A DNA stretch of 64,000 bases from Sphingobacterium zeae (GTDB taxonomy: Bacteria > Bacteroidota > Bacteroidia > Sphingobacteriales > Sphingobacteriaceae). Location of the stretch: the NCBI RefSeq assembly GCF_030818895.1, contig NZ_JAUTBA010000001.1:3534001-3598000 (forward strand), given 5' to 3'. The notes beneath the pieces are model-generated. The model was given only the letters and a program-made list of their open reading frames with translations. It did no database searches and had not been told where the DNA came from. The translations under genes and the position numbers were made by a program. Below are positions 9,021 to 17,345 of the stretch, in pieces; position 1 is the stretch's first letter; every line of letters starts with the position of its first letter.

Positions 9021-9298
9021 ACACCTACTATTTCATTAAATAAAAATATGGTAAAATCAATAGTTCTATTCTCCATCAATGCTATCATATGATGCTAAAT
9101 TAATAAAAATTATTAGAATGTTAAACTATCCTATTTACATCACAAAACTATGCAGAAATCTTCATCGGCATCTGGCAGTTTTAAACCCAAAAGCGCACTA
9201 TATCAGGCATCGCTACCGTCGGTTGTAACAATGGTGTTGGCATAGTTTATTGCTAGGGATAAAAGGGCTTTCATATTTTTTTTGTATATTGTCTCACT

Positions 9299-9547
9299 AT
9301 GAAGATAGTAGATATAACAAAAGACACGCTAATCAGTGCTCAGAAAGAAGGATTTACAGTATTAATAACGAAATTTAATTCAGATCCATTAAACCCAACA
9401 TGGATTGTTGATAAGGTGGAAAAAGACAAGATAGAATCTAGCAAAAAAATACTGAGCGAAAACTATCAATTATGCTATTCCATTAAAGAAGCGATAATGA
9501 CAGTTGATAGCCGCCCATTTATTGGGAAATTACAGCTGAATAACTAA
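9299..9547 (+). CDS. small protein of unknown function
   Basis: An 82-residue reading frame with an ATG start, no signal peptide, membrane segment or recognised motif. It has mixed charged composition (MKIVDITKDTLISAQKEGF at the N-terminus) and reads like a real cytosolic protein. It is divergent from the bacteriophytochrome, 278 nt from its start, and is followed by a strong hairpin at 9624. The 278-nt gap holds no convincing gene; two tiny frames at 9150-9245 (plus) and 9203-9274 (minus) were seen but not supported. Confidence 0.55.
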   Translation: MKIVDITKDTLISAQKEGFTVLITKFNSDPLNPTWIVDKVEKDKIESSKKILSENYQLCYSIKEAIMTVDSRPFIGKLQLNN

Positions 9548-9623
9548 TAGCATTTAATCTATTTATAATTTCTAACGTATTATTTTAAGCCTTAATAGCT
9601 ACGTACTACATATAGTAATTCAC

Positions 9624-9665
9624 TTATATCACAGTCAGTCACCCAAGCGATTGACTGTGATATAA
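9624..9665. terminator. bidirectional hairpin between convergent genes
   Basis: TTATATCACAGTCA (9624-9637) pairs perfectly with TGACTGTGATATAA (9652-9665) around a 14-base loop. It lies between the small gene ending at 9547 and the receptor gene ending at 9715. Confidence 0.75.
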
Positions 9666-9714
9666 ATAAATATATATGCCATAATAATTGGAGCGTTGCG
9701 TTTAAATTTAGCTA

Positions 9715-11881
9715 TCAAAAATGCAGTGACATCGACAAGATACACTGGCGCAGGCTCCCTGGGCTGATAAAGCCTCTTCCCCCGTAATAATAGCGGGTAT
9801 TAAATAGATTTTCGGCAGTCAGATTGCATTTAAGTTGTCGGTATGCATAACCAATATTACCATTACAAAGGATATAGGAATCAGTATAAAAACTCCCCGC
9901 ACTTCGGCTGTTAATGATTAGATCCTGACCCACATAGTTCCCCCCCAATCCAACATTCCACCTACTTTCTTTCGCTAAAGGCCGGTCATAACTCACATAC
10001 CATGTGGAAGACCATTTGGGGCCCAGCATTCACCGGTCTCAAACCCTGCACTGTAGCGTCAGCAACCGTTATTTTGCTTATGTTGTGAGCTCCCCCTACA
10101 TGTATAAAGAGATTGGGTAAGGGTTCTGACTGTATATCCAGCTCCAGACCGCGGCTATATTGCCTCCCCCCCTGTGTATACTTCGTGGCATCGTTAGGAT
10201 CTGTCATTACGGTGTTCCGTACGCTGATGGCATAATAACTCAATGTCAAATCGAGTGCATGATCAGGAACCGCTATTTTGACCCCAGATTCGAGCTGACT
10301 ACCGTATTGCGGTTTTAAATTATACAAGACACCATTTATGCTCGTTGGCGCAAGATTTTGAAAGCCGCTCATATAATTTCCAAACAATGTCGCCACTTTT
10401 GGAAGAAGCTGATAAGTGAACCCTATCTTTGGGGTAATAGTTGATTGCTTATAATCCGCAGTAGTCGTGCCTGTTAGCAAATCTTTCGTCCCCAAATTGA
10501 TCAGTCTATCATATCGCGCACTGAGCATCAATGTCAACGCATCTGTTGGATGGATAATATCTGAAATGTAAGCCGAATAACTGTTTTGCGGAGCAACGGA
10601 ATTGCTGGGCTGTTTAGAAAGTACAAGATGACGGATCAGGTCTGCATTCAATAAATTTGCTGTAGCCGAAGGATTGGCGATGGATATCGTATCGACATAA
10701 CCGGCATTTTTATAATTCGCAGCATAGCTATAGCGGTGGTAATCAAGACCGACCAGCAATTTATTGTCCAGCCCCACTATATTAAAATGACCGATAAAGT
10801 TTTGTTGCACCTGATAATTACGCATACCCTCCTCATCATAGTGCAATACCCTCCTTGTTACGGCAGTATTATTTTTGATCAATAAGTTTGTTTGATAATC
10901 GCCGCTCGATGTACTATTTGTACTGGCCAAGTTTGTTTCAGACTGCCAATCCGGAGAAATGGTGTAACTTATCTTTGCATAAAAATTCAACGAAGATGTT
11001 TGCCATAGCAAAGTGTTGTCGGTGTAAGATCTAAAGTAGTCCAAATTCAGGCTGCTAGAATGCTCAACATTGCTCAAAGTTCCACCGACGAGTGGATTCG
11101 CTGGCGTGAACAAAGGACTATTTGTCGTATTCCTGCGCAAGAATTCTGCCTCTAACCTCACCTTAAGATCCGGACTTAACTGATAACTGAGACTCGGAGC
11201 GAGAAAAATAATTTTGTTTATTCCTGCATCCTGAAAACTCTTTCGGGACGTATAGGTACCAAACATTCTGAACAGTGACTTATGGGTTGCATCCAAATGC
11301 GTATTTAGGTCAATATTGATGCGCTGCAAAGCATTGTTGCCTGTAGCCAGCGAAAAATTCATAAAGCTACTATCAATGGGTGCATACGTAAGTACATTGA
11401 TCAGCCCGCCAAAAGCCATATTTGTTCCTCCAAACAATGTACCGCTCGGCCCCTTTATCACATCTATTTGCTGGATATTGCTATTTTCATCACTATACTG
11501 TAAATAAGCATTCAAGCCATTTCTAAAATTGCTACGCGTCCGGAATCCACGAATAGTAAAGTAAGGTGCCACTCCGGCCCAGCTAGGTGTTACACCCGCC
11601 GCATTCGATAGCATCGCCGACTGGGATGTGTAGTTTCTATTTTTAATGAGGTGTTTACCCACGCTGGCAGTTACCTGTGGATTTTCATAGTCAGGGATAT
11701 TCATGCGGGCAGACTGGAAGCTAGCTTTATCTTTGGCGCTGAACCGTGCGTTAACATAAACAGAGTCAAGCTGTTTGGGCAATAGTGAATCTTTGTATTG
11801 CGCCCATGCAGTGCTGCTACAAATGGTAAATACAAGCGTAAACATGAATACGTACGCTAAATATATCGTTTTCAAAAGCAT
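9715..11881 (-). pseudogene. TonB-dependent siderophore-type receptor, frameshifted
   Basis: Two overlapping frames form one receptor of about 720 residues. From the ATG at 11881 come a signal peptide (cleavage near AWAQ), a plug with SVGKHLIKNRN and VIKGPSGTLFGG, and most of the beta barrel. The frame then stops at 9986. The last 100 residues, through AENLFNTRYYYGG to a terminal Phe (typical of outer-membrane barrels), are in another frame ending at 9715. The switch is at a GGGG run (10018-10021): one base fewer joins NAGP to KWSSTWYVSY as family members read. There is no N-terminal carboxypeptidase-like domain, as in ferric-siderophore receptors. The lesion may be real or a homopolymer error. 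The CxGKC gene lies just upstream on the same strand. Confidence 0.85.
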
Positions 11882-12011
11882 TATAAGTTAAAGTGAACCA
11901 ATAATAAATGTAGATTAAAACTAGAATCCAGTATAGCGAATCCCGGACAAACCGAAAGTCGTCATAAAGAATAATAGATTTTATCTCAAAAAATGGGATA
12001 AACCGTTAGAA

Positions 12012-12410
12012 TTATGCTAATGAAACAATGGGTGGTCTGAGTATTTTAGGAAAGAAATCAAACTTAAGAAACAACGGAGTCCGCGCCTTGCCAACATTGC
12101 GCTCAGCATTTGGGGTAAACATTTTTGGCAAAGTTGTCGAAAAATAGTGGTGACAGAAAAAAACCGGTGTTTTGGAGAAATATTCGTGAACATCTTTCTC
12201 CCGTTGGGCCTCCTTTTTCAATATGCGCATAAGAAAGCATTTACCATCACAGTGTAAGGATGAGTTCCTTTTATTGATACAATAAGTATTGGCAATTTCG
12301 GTACGATTCGCATAAAAGCTTAGCACAATAAAAATCTTGCTAAAACTCATCAGCACGACGCATAGCAGCAACAGATTTATTGTAATCGATTTGAAAATTC
12401 TCGCAACCAT
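12012..12410 (-). CDS. small CxGKC membrane protein, probable metal-uptake accessory
   Basis: A 132-residue protein with one N-terminal membrane segment (about 8-30, ITINLLLLCVVLMSFSKIFI) and then HCDGKCFLMRILKKEAQRE. Small proteins with a C(N/D)GKC(Y/F)LM motif are common beside TonB receptors in Bacteroidota; I know no assigned function. The two close Cys residues after the membrane segment suggest a metal or heme ligand or a disulfide outside the inner membrane. It precedes the siderophore-type receptor by 130 nt on the same strand, so they are probably one operon. A promoter-like element lies just before its ATG. Confidence 0.7.
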   Translation of the reverse strand: MVARIFKSITINLLLLCVVLMSFSKIFIVLSFYANRTEIANTYCINKRNSSLHCDGKCFLMRILKKEAQREKDVHEYFSKTPVFFCHHYFSTTLPKMFTPNAERNVGKARTPLFLKFDFFPKILRPPIVSLA

Positions 12411-12421
12411 TGTTATAGCCG

Positions 12422-12455
12422 CAAATATAGCGATTCTTCAGCGAAAGGGGCCAAA
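12422..12455 (-). promoter_or_regulatory. candidate promoter of the CxGKC/receptor genes
   Basis: On the minus strand TTTG (12455-12452) is followed after 22 nt by TATATTTG (12429-12422), matching the Bacteroidota TTTG/TAnnTTTG pattern with slightly long spacing. The predicted transcript would start only a few bases before the ATG at 12410. Confidence 0.5.
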
Positions 12456-12476
12456 TTTTTATCAAATTTGCCCCTT
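12445..12476. repeat. inverted repeat covering the -33 element
   Basis: AAGGGG, an unpaired C and CAAATTT (12445-12458) pair with AAATTTGCCCCTT (12464-12476). It lies 82 nt past the ggpPS stop and overlaps the -33 box of the next genes, so it could end the ggpPS transcript or be an operator. Confidence 0.55.
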
Positions 12477-12557
12477 CTAATCTGCGCGAATTCTTCAACG
12501 GCAACGATATATCCGCAATATGATGTTTAGGATATCAATTACCTAAACGATCGCCCA

Positions 12558-14804
12558 TTAATATTTAACAGATTTTTCGAGTTCTTTCACAAAATCTTTT
12601 CCCCAATAATGGATATCATAATGCTCGATATGCTCATAAAGCCGACGAGCCCTCACTTGAGCCTCGCCCGGTTCCATCACCAAAGCTTTCAATAAGGCAT
12701 CTTTCATACTCTTACGATCATAGGGATTTGTCAAAATGGCATAGGGCAGTTCTACCGATGCTCCCGCGAATTCCGAAAGTACAAGTGCTCCCGAAGTGTC
12801 CAGTAATCCATGAGTGGCAATGTATTCCTTTGCGACAAGGTTGAGGCCATCGCGCAAAGGTGTGATCCAGGCAATATCGCTTAACGCATAATGTTTGATA
12901 ACCTCCTCAAAAGGAAGCGCTCTGTAAAAATACTGTATCGGAGTCCAATTCATCGTTGCATATTTTCCATTGATCTCACCCACTGCCTGATTCACCTGAT
13001 CGCGGATTTCATCGTAGATTGTCATCCCCTGTGATGGCGGTGTACACACGTTCACCAGTTCAATCTTACCCCTAAATTCTGGGTATTCTGCTAAGAACTC
13101 TCCAAAAGCCTGAATTTTCTCCAACGGGCCTTTTACATAATCTAAACGCTCGATAGATATAATACGCTTTACTCCTGATTCGTCTTTGTTTCTTTTGAGC
13201 GCATTGATCTCCAGCCTCACCTGATCATCCATCAAAATCTGTTCGATATGATCCTTGTTTACGCCGACCGGTTGAGCTCCCAACCTGATCTGTCTACCGT
13301 CTACTTCAATGACCTTCGTCATTTGATCTACTCCGAGAGCGCAGCTATAAGTCAGAAACTGATTGGCAACATTGACCTTTTTGATCACCTTAAAAGGTGT
13401 ATGGCTACGGATTACATCCACAAAATTCTCTACGTAACGCGGAATATGAAAACTAATAAAATCGCAAAGCAGCAGACTTCCGATAATTTCTTTGCGCCAC
13501 GGAATAATATTAAAAATGTCAGCCGCCGGAAAAGCGGTATGATGAAAGAAACCAATTTTTAGATCGGGTCGCATGGCCTTTAAAAACGACGGTACCATCC
13601 ATAGGTTATATTCATGAATCCATACGAGGGCTCCATCGTCGGCTTCTTTTGCTATACGTTCGGCAAAGTACTTGTTAATCATCAAATAGTGGTCCCAATC
13701 TTCGTGATTAAACTTTGCACGGTCCACAAAAGAAAAGATAGTTGGCCAAAAGGCCTCTTTTGAGAACACGCGGTAGAATTTATCAATGTCTTCTTTTGAC
13801 AACGATATGGTGGATGCTACCAGGTTGGGATACCTGCTTTCATCTACCAGCTGATTAGGAACCGGCTGACCATCCGGCTGCAAAACTTCCTCGCCGATCC
13901 AAAGACCAGAACGCCCCTTTTCAAATAAGCCCAATAATGAAGGAATAATTCCGTTTGGACTTTTCGGAGACACCCGTACGGTCTTGCCATTGATCGATTC
14001 CTTTTCAAAAGGCAGTCGATGATACACCATCACGAGCTGATCCGATTTTTTAGCTCTGCCTTTTTGAGGTACTATTTTCTGTTCAGTACGGATGAGTTGC
14101 TGGAAAGGGCGATACTTGCTCATATACTCTAATATCCCACCCGCTCCGGCGGCCTCGGCAGTGTAAGCTGTGTCCATTTGACCAACAGCTTCAAGCAAAC
14201 TGCCCTCCGACTTTCCTACGGCAACACCGCGAAAACCGATCTCAAACAAGGCGAGATCATTAAGGGTATCTCCAGCTACCATTACATCGTCCGCCTCGAT
14301 ATCCAAAAATTCAATCAGCTTTTTAAGCGTTGTACCTTTGTTCACACCCTTCGGAAGCAAGTCCAGATACTGATCAGCCGAAGTAATCATATCACACTCA
14401 TACCTGTCGGCCACCTGCTTTACTAGATTGAGGTCAACCTCAGGTTCATAAAAAAAAGAGCTGCGCCGCTGTTGTGGTACATGTTGGTAACGCAATTGCG
14501 GAATCTCATCCAGCGCTGAACGGATCGCATAAGTCTGCGGCCATTTTTCCTCAATTTCGCTCTGTAAAGGCTCAATTGCTTCCAGGCTGTGGCCATTCAC
14601 CACTGTAGCTCCCACATCAGCTATTATAAAATCTGGCACCGGAATAAGTGGATCGCTCAGCAAAGGCAATACAGACTCCAAGCCTCTCCCTGTCACAAAA
14701 ACCAGTTGCATATTCGCACTAGCCTTTATCAATCGATATAATCTGAGGCGGTCTTCCATTTTACCCCCCAAAAAAGTTCCATCTAAATCTGTTGCTAATA
14801 TCAT
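12558..14804 (-). CDS. ggpPS: fused glucosylglycerol-phosphate phosphatase/synthase
   Basis: A 748-residue two-domain enzyme. Residues 1-240 are a HAD phosphatase of the sucrose/trehalose-phosphatase type: DLDGT (6-10), VTGRG, and MVAGDTLNDLALF. Residues 255-748 are a GT20 retaining glycosyltransferase: HEYNLWMVPSFLK, FFHHTAFP, SIERLDYVKGP, TPLRDGLNLVAKEY. The likely pathway is ADP-glucose plus sn-glycerol-3-phosphate to glucosylglycerol-phosphate, then glucosylglycerol, a compatible solute made in the cytoplasm. This fused order is known for GgpPS of Stenotrophomonas rhizophila. The gpsA gene, which makes the acceptor, ends 1 nt before this start, which argues for glucosylglycerol rather than trehalose. 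A trehalose-phosphate synthase/phosphatase is the main alternative. Confidence 0.85.
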   Translation of the reverse strand: MILATDLDGTFLGGKMEDRLRLYRLIKASANMQLVFVTGRGLESVLPLLSDPLIPVPDFIIADVGATVVNGHSLEAIEPLQSEIEEKWPQTYAIRSALDEIPQLRYQHVPQQRRSSFFYEPEVDLNLVKQVADRYECDMITSADQYLDLLPKGVNKGTTLKKLIEFLDIEADDVMVAGDTLNDLALFEIGFRGVAVGKSEGSLLEAVGQMDTAYTAEAAGAGGILEYMSKYRPFQQLIRTEQKIVPQKGRAKKSDQLVMVYHRLPFEKESINGKTVRVSPKSPNGIIPSLLGLFEKGRSGLWIGEEVLQPDGQPVPNQLVDESRYPNLVASTISLSKEDIDKFYRVFSKEAFWPTIFSFVDRAKFNHEDWDHYLMINKYFAERIAKEADDGALVWIHEYNLWMVPSFLKAMRPDLKIGFFHHTAFPAADIFNIIPWRKEIIGSLLLCDFISFHIPRYVENFVDVIRSHTPFKVIKKVNVANQFLTYSCALGVDQMTKVIEVDGRQIRLGAQPVGVNKDHIEQILMDDQVRLEINALKRNKDESGVKRIISIERLDYVKGPLEKIQAFGEFLAEYPEFRGKIELVNVCTPPSQGMTIYDEIRDQVNQAVGEINGKYATMNWTPIQYFYRALPFEEVIKHYALSDIAWITPLRDGLNLVAKEYIATHGLLDTSGALVLSEFAGASVELPYAILTNPYDRKSMKDALLKALVMEPGEAQVRARRLYEHIEHYDIHYWGKDFVKELEKSVKY

Positions 14805-14805
14805 A

Positions 14806-15795
14806 TTATCTTATATTCCTTTCTAAAAGTTTAAATTCATCTTTTGCTGCCATATGGTTATATAGCACCCGATAGGCAGTCTGTAAAAGGGGCATATTGA
14901 GTTCGAGACTTGATACGGTATTCATTAGCCCCTTTGTCGCATAATAACCTTCGGCAACCATACCCATCATCCCACGAGCCTCAAATGCCGAAAATCCCTG
15001 ACCGAGATACTGACCAAACTTCCGGTTGCGGCTATGTCTGGAGTATCCCGTCACCAATAAGTCGCCCAAATAGGTCGAGTTACCTAGCCGAGAATTGGGT
15101 ACACCAACAGCTTGCAGCAACAACCCCAGTTCGTCGATTGCATTCGCTACCAACACAGCTATAAAGTTGTCGCCATAGTGTAATCCTTCAGCCATACCGC
15201 AGACAATACCGACCACATTTTTATAAATGGCCGCGTACTCCACGCCGATCATATCAGCGCTATAGTGTACCTGCATATAGGGTGATGCAAATGCATTCGA
15301 AATCTTTTGAATAACGCTTTGATTCGACCCGCATAAGGTTATATAAGTTTTTTTGTTTCTTGCAATTTCTTCGGCGTGGCAGGGGCCCGCGATAATCGCC
15401 TGCTGTAGGTCAGTCAGTTCAAAATGCCGGGCAATGAAAGCACTGGGTAGCAAATTCTCCGGCCCTACGGTTCCTTTTATTGCGGTAATCACGAATTTGT
15501 CGCGCATATCATTTTTGGGGATTGCTTCGCAAACTTGATCCAGTTGCGCACTGGGAACAACAAACAGGATCACCTTAGAACGCGCCACGAGCATATCCAG
15601 CTGATCAGAAGCATAAATTTTTGTATTATCAAGTTTTAAAAAGGATAGGTAGTCGGGGTTGATAGCATCGTCATTGATCGAGCGTACTTGTTCGGAACGT
15701 CGCATATACCAATTTACATGGATGCTATTTTCTGTTAGAATTTTAACCAGGGCCGTGGCCCAACTCCCACCGCCAATCACACTAATCTCATTCAA
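14806..15795 (-). CDS. gpsA: NAD(P)-dependent glycerol-3-phosphate dehydrogenase
   Basis: A 329-residue GpsA-type enzyme reducing dihydroxyacetone phosphate to sn-glycerol-3-phosphate. The N-terminal Rossmann motif is VIGGGSWATAL; AIKGT, GPCHAEEI, YKNVVGI (catalytic Lys), LGNSTYLGDLLVTGYS and SRNRKFG follow as in the family. The frame starts at a TTG (15795); no ATG or GTG is near, and the distance to the Rossmann loop fits the family. The stop is 1 nt before ggpPS, so the two are translationally close and this copy probably serves glucosylglycerol synthesis. A good promoter lies 65 nt upstream. Bacteria often keep another gpsA for lipids, which cannot be judged here. Confidence 0.93.
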   Translation of the reverse strand: MNEISVIGGGSWATALVKILTENSIHVNWYMRRSEQVRSINDDAINPDYLSFLKLDNTKIYASDQLDMLVARSKVILFVVPSAQLDQVCEAIPKNDMRDKFVITAIKGTVGPENLLPSAFIARHFELTDLQQAIIAGPCHAEEIARNKKTYITLCGSNQSVIQKISNAFASPYMQVHYSADMIGVEYAAIYKNVVGIVCGMAEGLHYGDNFIAVLVANAIDELGLLLQAVGVPNSRLGNSTYLGDLLVTGYSRHSRNRKFGQYLGQGFSAFEARGMMGMVAEGYYATKGLMNTVSSLELNMPLLQTAYRVLYNHMAAKDEFKLLERNIR

Positions 15796-15859
15796 ATTAT
15801 TGGGGGTTTTAAAGATGTAAAAACAGCGATTTTTTGCTATCGGGTTATCTATTAATTGA

Positions 15860-15891
15860 CAAAAGTAATGAAAAATTAATCAATAAGCAAA
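15860..15891 (-). promoter_or_regulatory. promoter of the gpsA-ggpPS operon
   Basis: On the minus strand TTTG (15891-15888), 20 nt, then TACTTTTG (15867-15860) fits the Bacteroidota consensus fully. The expected start of transcription near 15853 gives a leader of about 58 nt. Confidence 0.7.
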
Positions 15892-15945
15892 AAAAGTATT
15901 AAAAACGTATTTAAACGTAAAAAACCACGTGTTAATATTTTTTCT

Positions 15946-15953
15946 TAAATTTG
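15946..15953 (+). promoter_or_regulatory. candidate -7 box of the MscS-type gene
   Basis: TAAATTTG matches TAnnTTTG. It covers the upstream TTG at 15951, which rules that codon out as a start, and would begin the mRNA at or just before the ATG at 15963. No clear -33 TTTG is present. Confidence 0.45.
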
Positions 15954-15962
15954 TCTGTTCAT

Positions 15963-17282
15963 ATGAAAAATTCAATTATGCTAAATCTCAGTGAACAATC
16001 ATCAACTTCAATCTATCAGTACATTTTCGATTTCTTCTGTAAATTAGGCTTCCCCGAACAGCAGTCCCATATAGCAACCGCAGCTGGGCTCCTTTTGACC
16101 GCAGCATTACTTCTCTATGTGCTCGACTATATCATGCGTCGCGTATTTTATACAGCACTAAATAAAATTGCCCTTCGAACTTCAACCAAATGGGATGATT
16201 ACCTTTTGAGCAATAAGGTACATGTCCGTCTGAGTCGCACTATTCTCGTTTTGCTGGCACGCCAGTTTTTACCGATAATTTTCATGGGCTTTCCGGTATT
16301 AACCGCTGCTTTGGTAAAATTTTTGGATTTAGTGGTGTTGCTGACGATCTATCATCTTGTAAATAGCCTATTGAAAACCTGCCGTGATATCTTCCGAACT
16401 TCAAATGGTTTTAAAGATAAGCCCATCGACAGTTACCTACAGGTGGTACAGATCTTTTTAATTTTTGTGATCGGAACACTGGCTGTGTCACTTCTAACAG
16501 GAAACTCACCATGGTCCTTTCTCGTGTCACTGGGCGCAGCTTCCGCAATTCTGATGTTGGTATTTAAAGATACAATTTTGGGATTTGTAGCCAGTATTCA
16601 AGTGTCGGCCAATGACTCCGTGCGTGTTGGTGACTGGATTGAAATGCCCAAATATGGTGTAGATGGTGACGTGTTACAGATTAATCTTAACAATGTCAAA
16701 ATACAGAATTGGGACAAAACCATTGTCACTATACCGACCTATACGCTTCTCAGCGATTCATTCAAAAATTATCGCGGAATGCAAGAGACTGGTGGTCGTC
16801 GTATTAAGCGCGCACTGAATATTAAAATGTCATCAGTACGGTATCTTAGCGAGGAGGAAATAACAGCATTGAAAAATATCCGAATACTATCGCCTTACAT
16901 TGATCAGCGCGAACGCGAGATTGCCGCATATAATAAGACATGGAATACAGACAATTCTTCGCCAGTTAACGGCCGAAGAATGACGAACATTGGTCTATTT
17001 CGGGCTTATGTCCTCGCATACGCAAAAAACAACCCTAATATCCACCAAGAATTGACGTTATTGGTACGTCAGCTGGCTCCGACTGAATATGGCATACCCT
17101 TGGAGTTATATATGTTTACTAAAGGAACACAATGGGTATATTTTGAAGATACGATGGCCGATATTTTTGACCATTTGCTCGCAGCAATCAAACACTTTCA
17201 CTTACAAATCTTTGAATTGCCGGCGGCAGACGATTTGCGTTTGCTTGTATCGAAGGAAGAACGTGCTGAATATAGCTTGTAA
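15963..17282 (+). CDS. MscS-family mechanosensitive channel (YbdG/YnaI-like)
   Basis: About 439 residues from the ATG at 15963; an ATG at 15978 is also possible and would suit the promoter better. Five or so membrane segments lie within residues 30-195. The pore-lining part reads LVSLGAASAILMLVFKDTI and runs into the MscS beta domain (VRVGDWIEMP, then IPTYTLLSDSFKNY). The long C-terminal cytosolic part and the acidic VGDWIEMP motif fit the YbdG type of larger MscS homologues. These inner-membrane channels release solutes when tension rises on hypo-osmotic shock. It is divergent from the glucosylglycerol operon, across a 167-nt region with promoters both ways. Confidence 0.9.
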   Translation: MKNSIMLNLSEQSSTSIYQYIFDFFCKLGFPEQQSHIATAAGLLLTAALLLYVLDYIMRRVFYTALNKIALRTSTKWDDYLLSNKVHVRLSRTILVLLARQFLPIIFMGFPVLTAALVKFLDLVVLLTIYHLVNSLLKTCRDIFRTSNGFKDKPIDSYLQVVQIFLIFVIGTLAVSLLTGNSPWSFLVSLGAASAILMLVFKDTILGFVASIQVSANDSVRVGDWIEMPKYGVDGDVLQINLNNVKIQNWDKTIVTIPTYTLLSDSFKNYRGMQETGGRRIKRALNIKMSSVRYLSEEEITALKNIRILSPYIDQREREIAAYNKTWNTDNSSPVNGRRMTNIGLFRAYVLAYAKNNPNIHQELTLLVRQLAPTEYGIPLELYMFTKGTQWVYFEDTMADIFDHLLAAIKHFHLQIFELPAADDLRLLVSKEERAEYSL

Positions 17283-17294
17283 CAACCAACGAAT

Positions 17295-17331
17295 AGTGCC
17301 TAATGGTCTTCGTATAAAACCATTGGGCACT
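17295..17331. terminator. bidirectional terminator between channel and antiporter
   Basis: AGTGCCTAATGGT (17295-17307) pairs with ACCATTGGGCACT (17319-17331), a 13-bp stem with one T-G pair, between two convergent stops at 17282 and 17346. Confidence 0.75.
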
Positions 17332-17345
17332 TATCATTAAACCGT

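Noticed and set aside
9150..9274. Two tiny frames on opposite strands (9150-9245 plus, 9203-9274 minus)
   Set aside because: Too short and without supporting motifs or start signals.
12558..14804. Trehalose-6-phosphate synthase/phosphatase as primary call
   Set aside because: The HAD-GT20 order and the tight link to gpsA favour glucosylglycerol; trehalose is kept as alternative.
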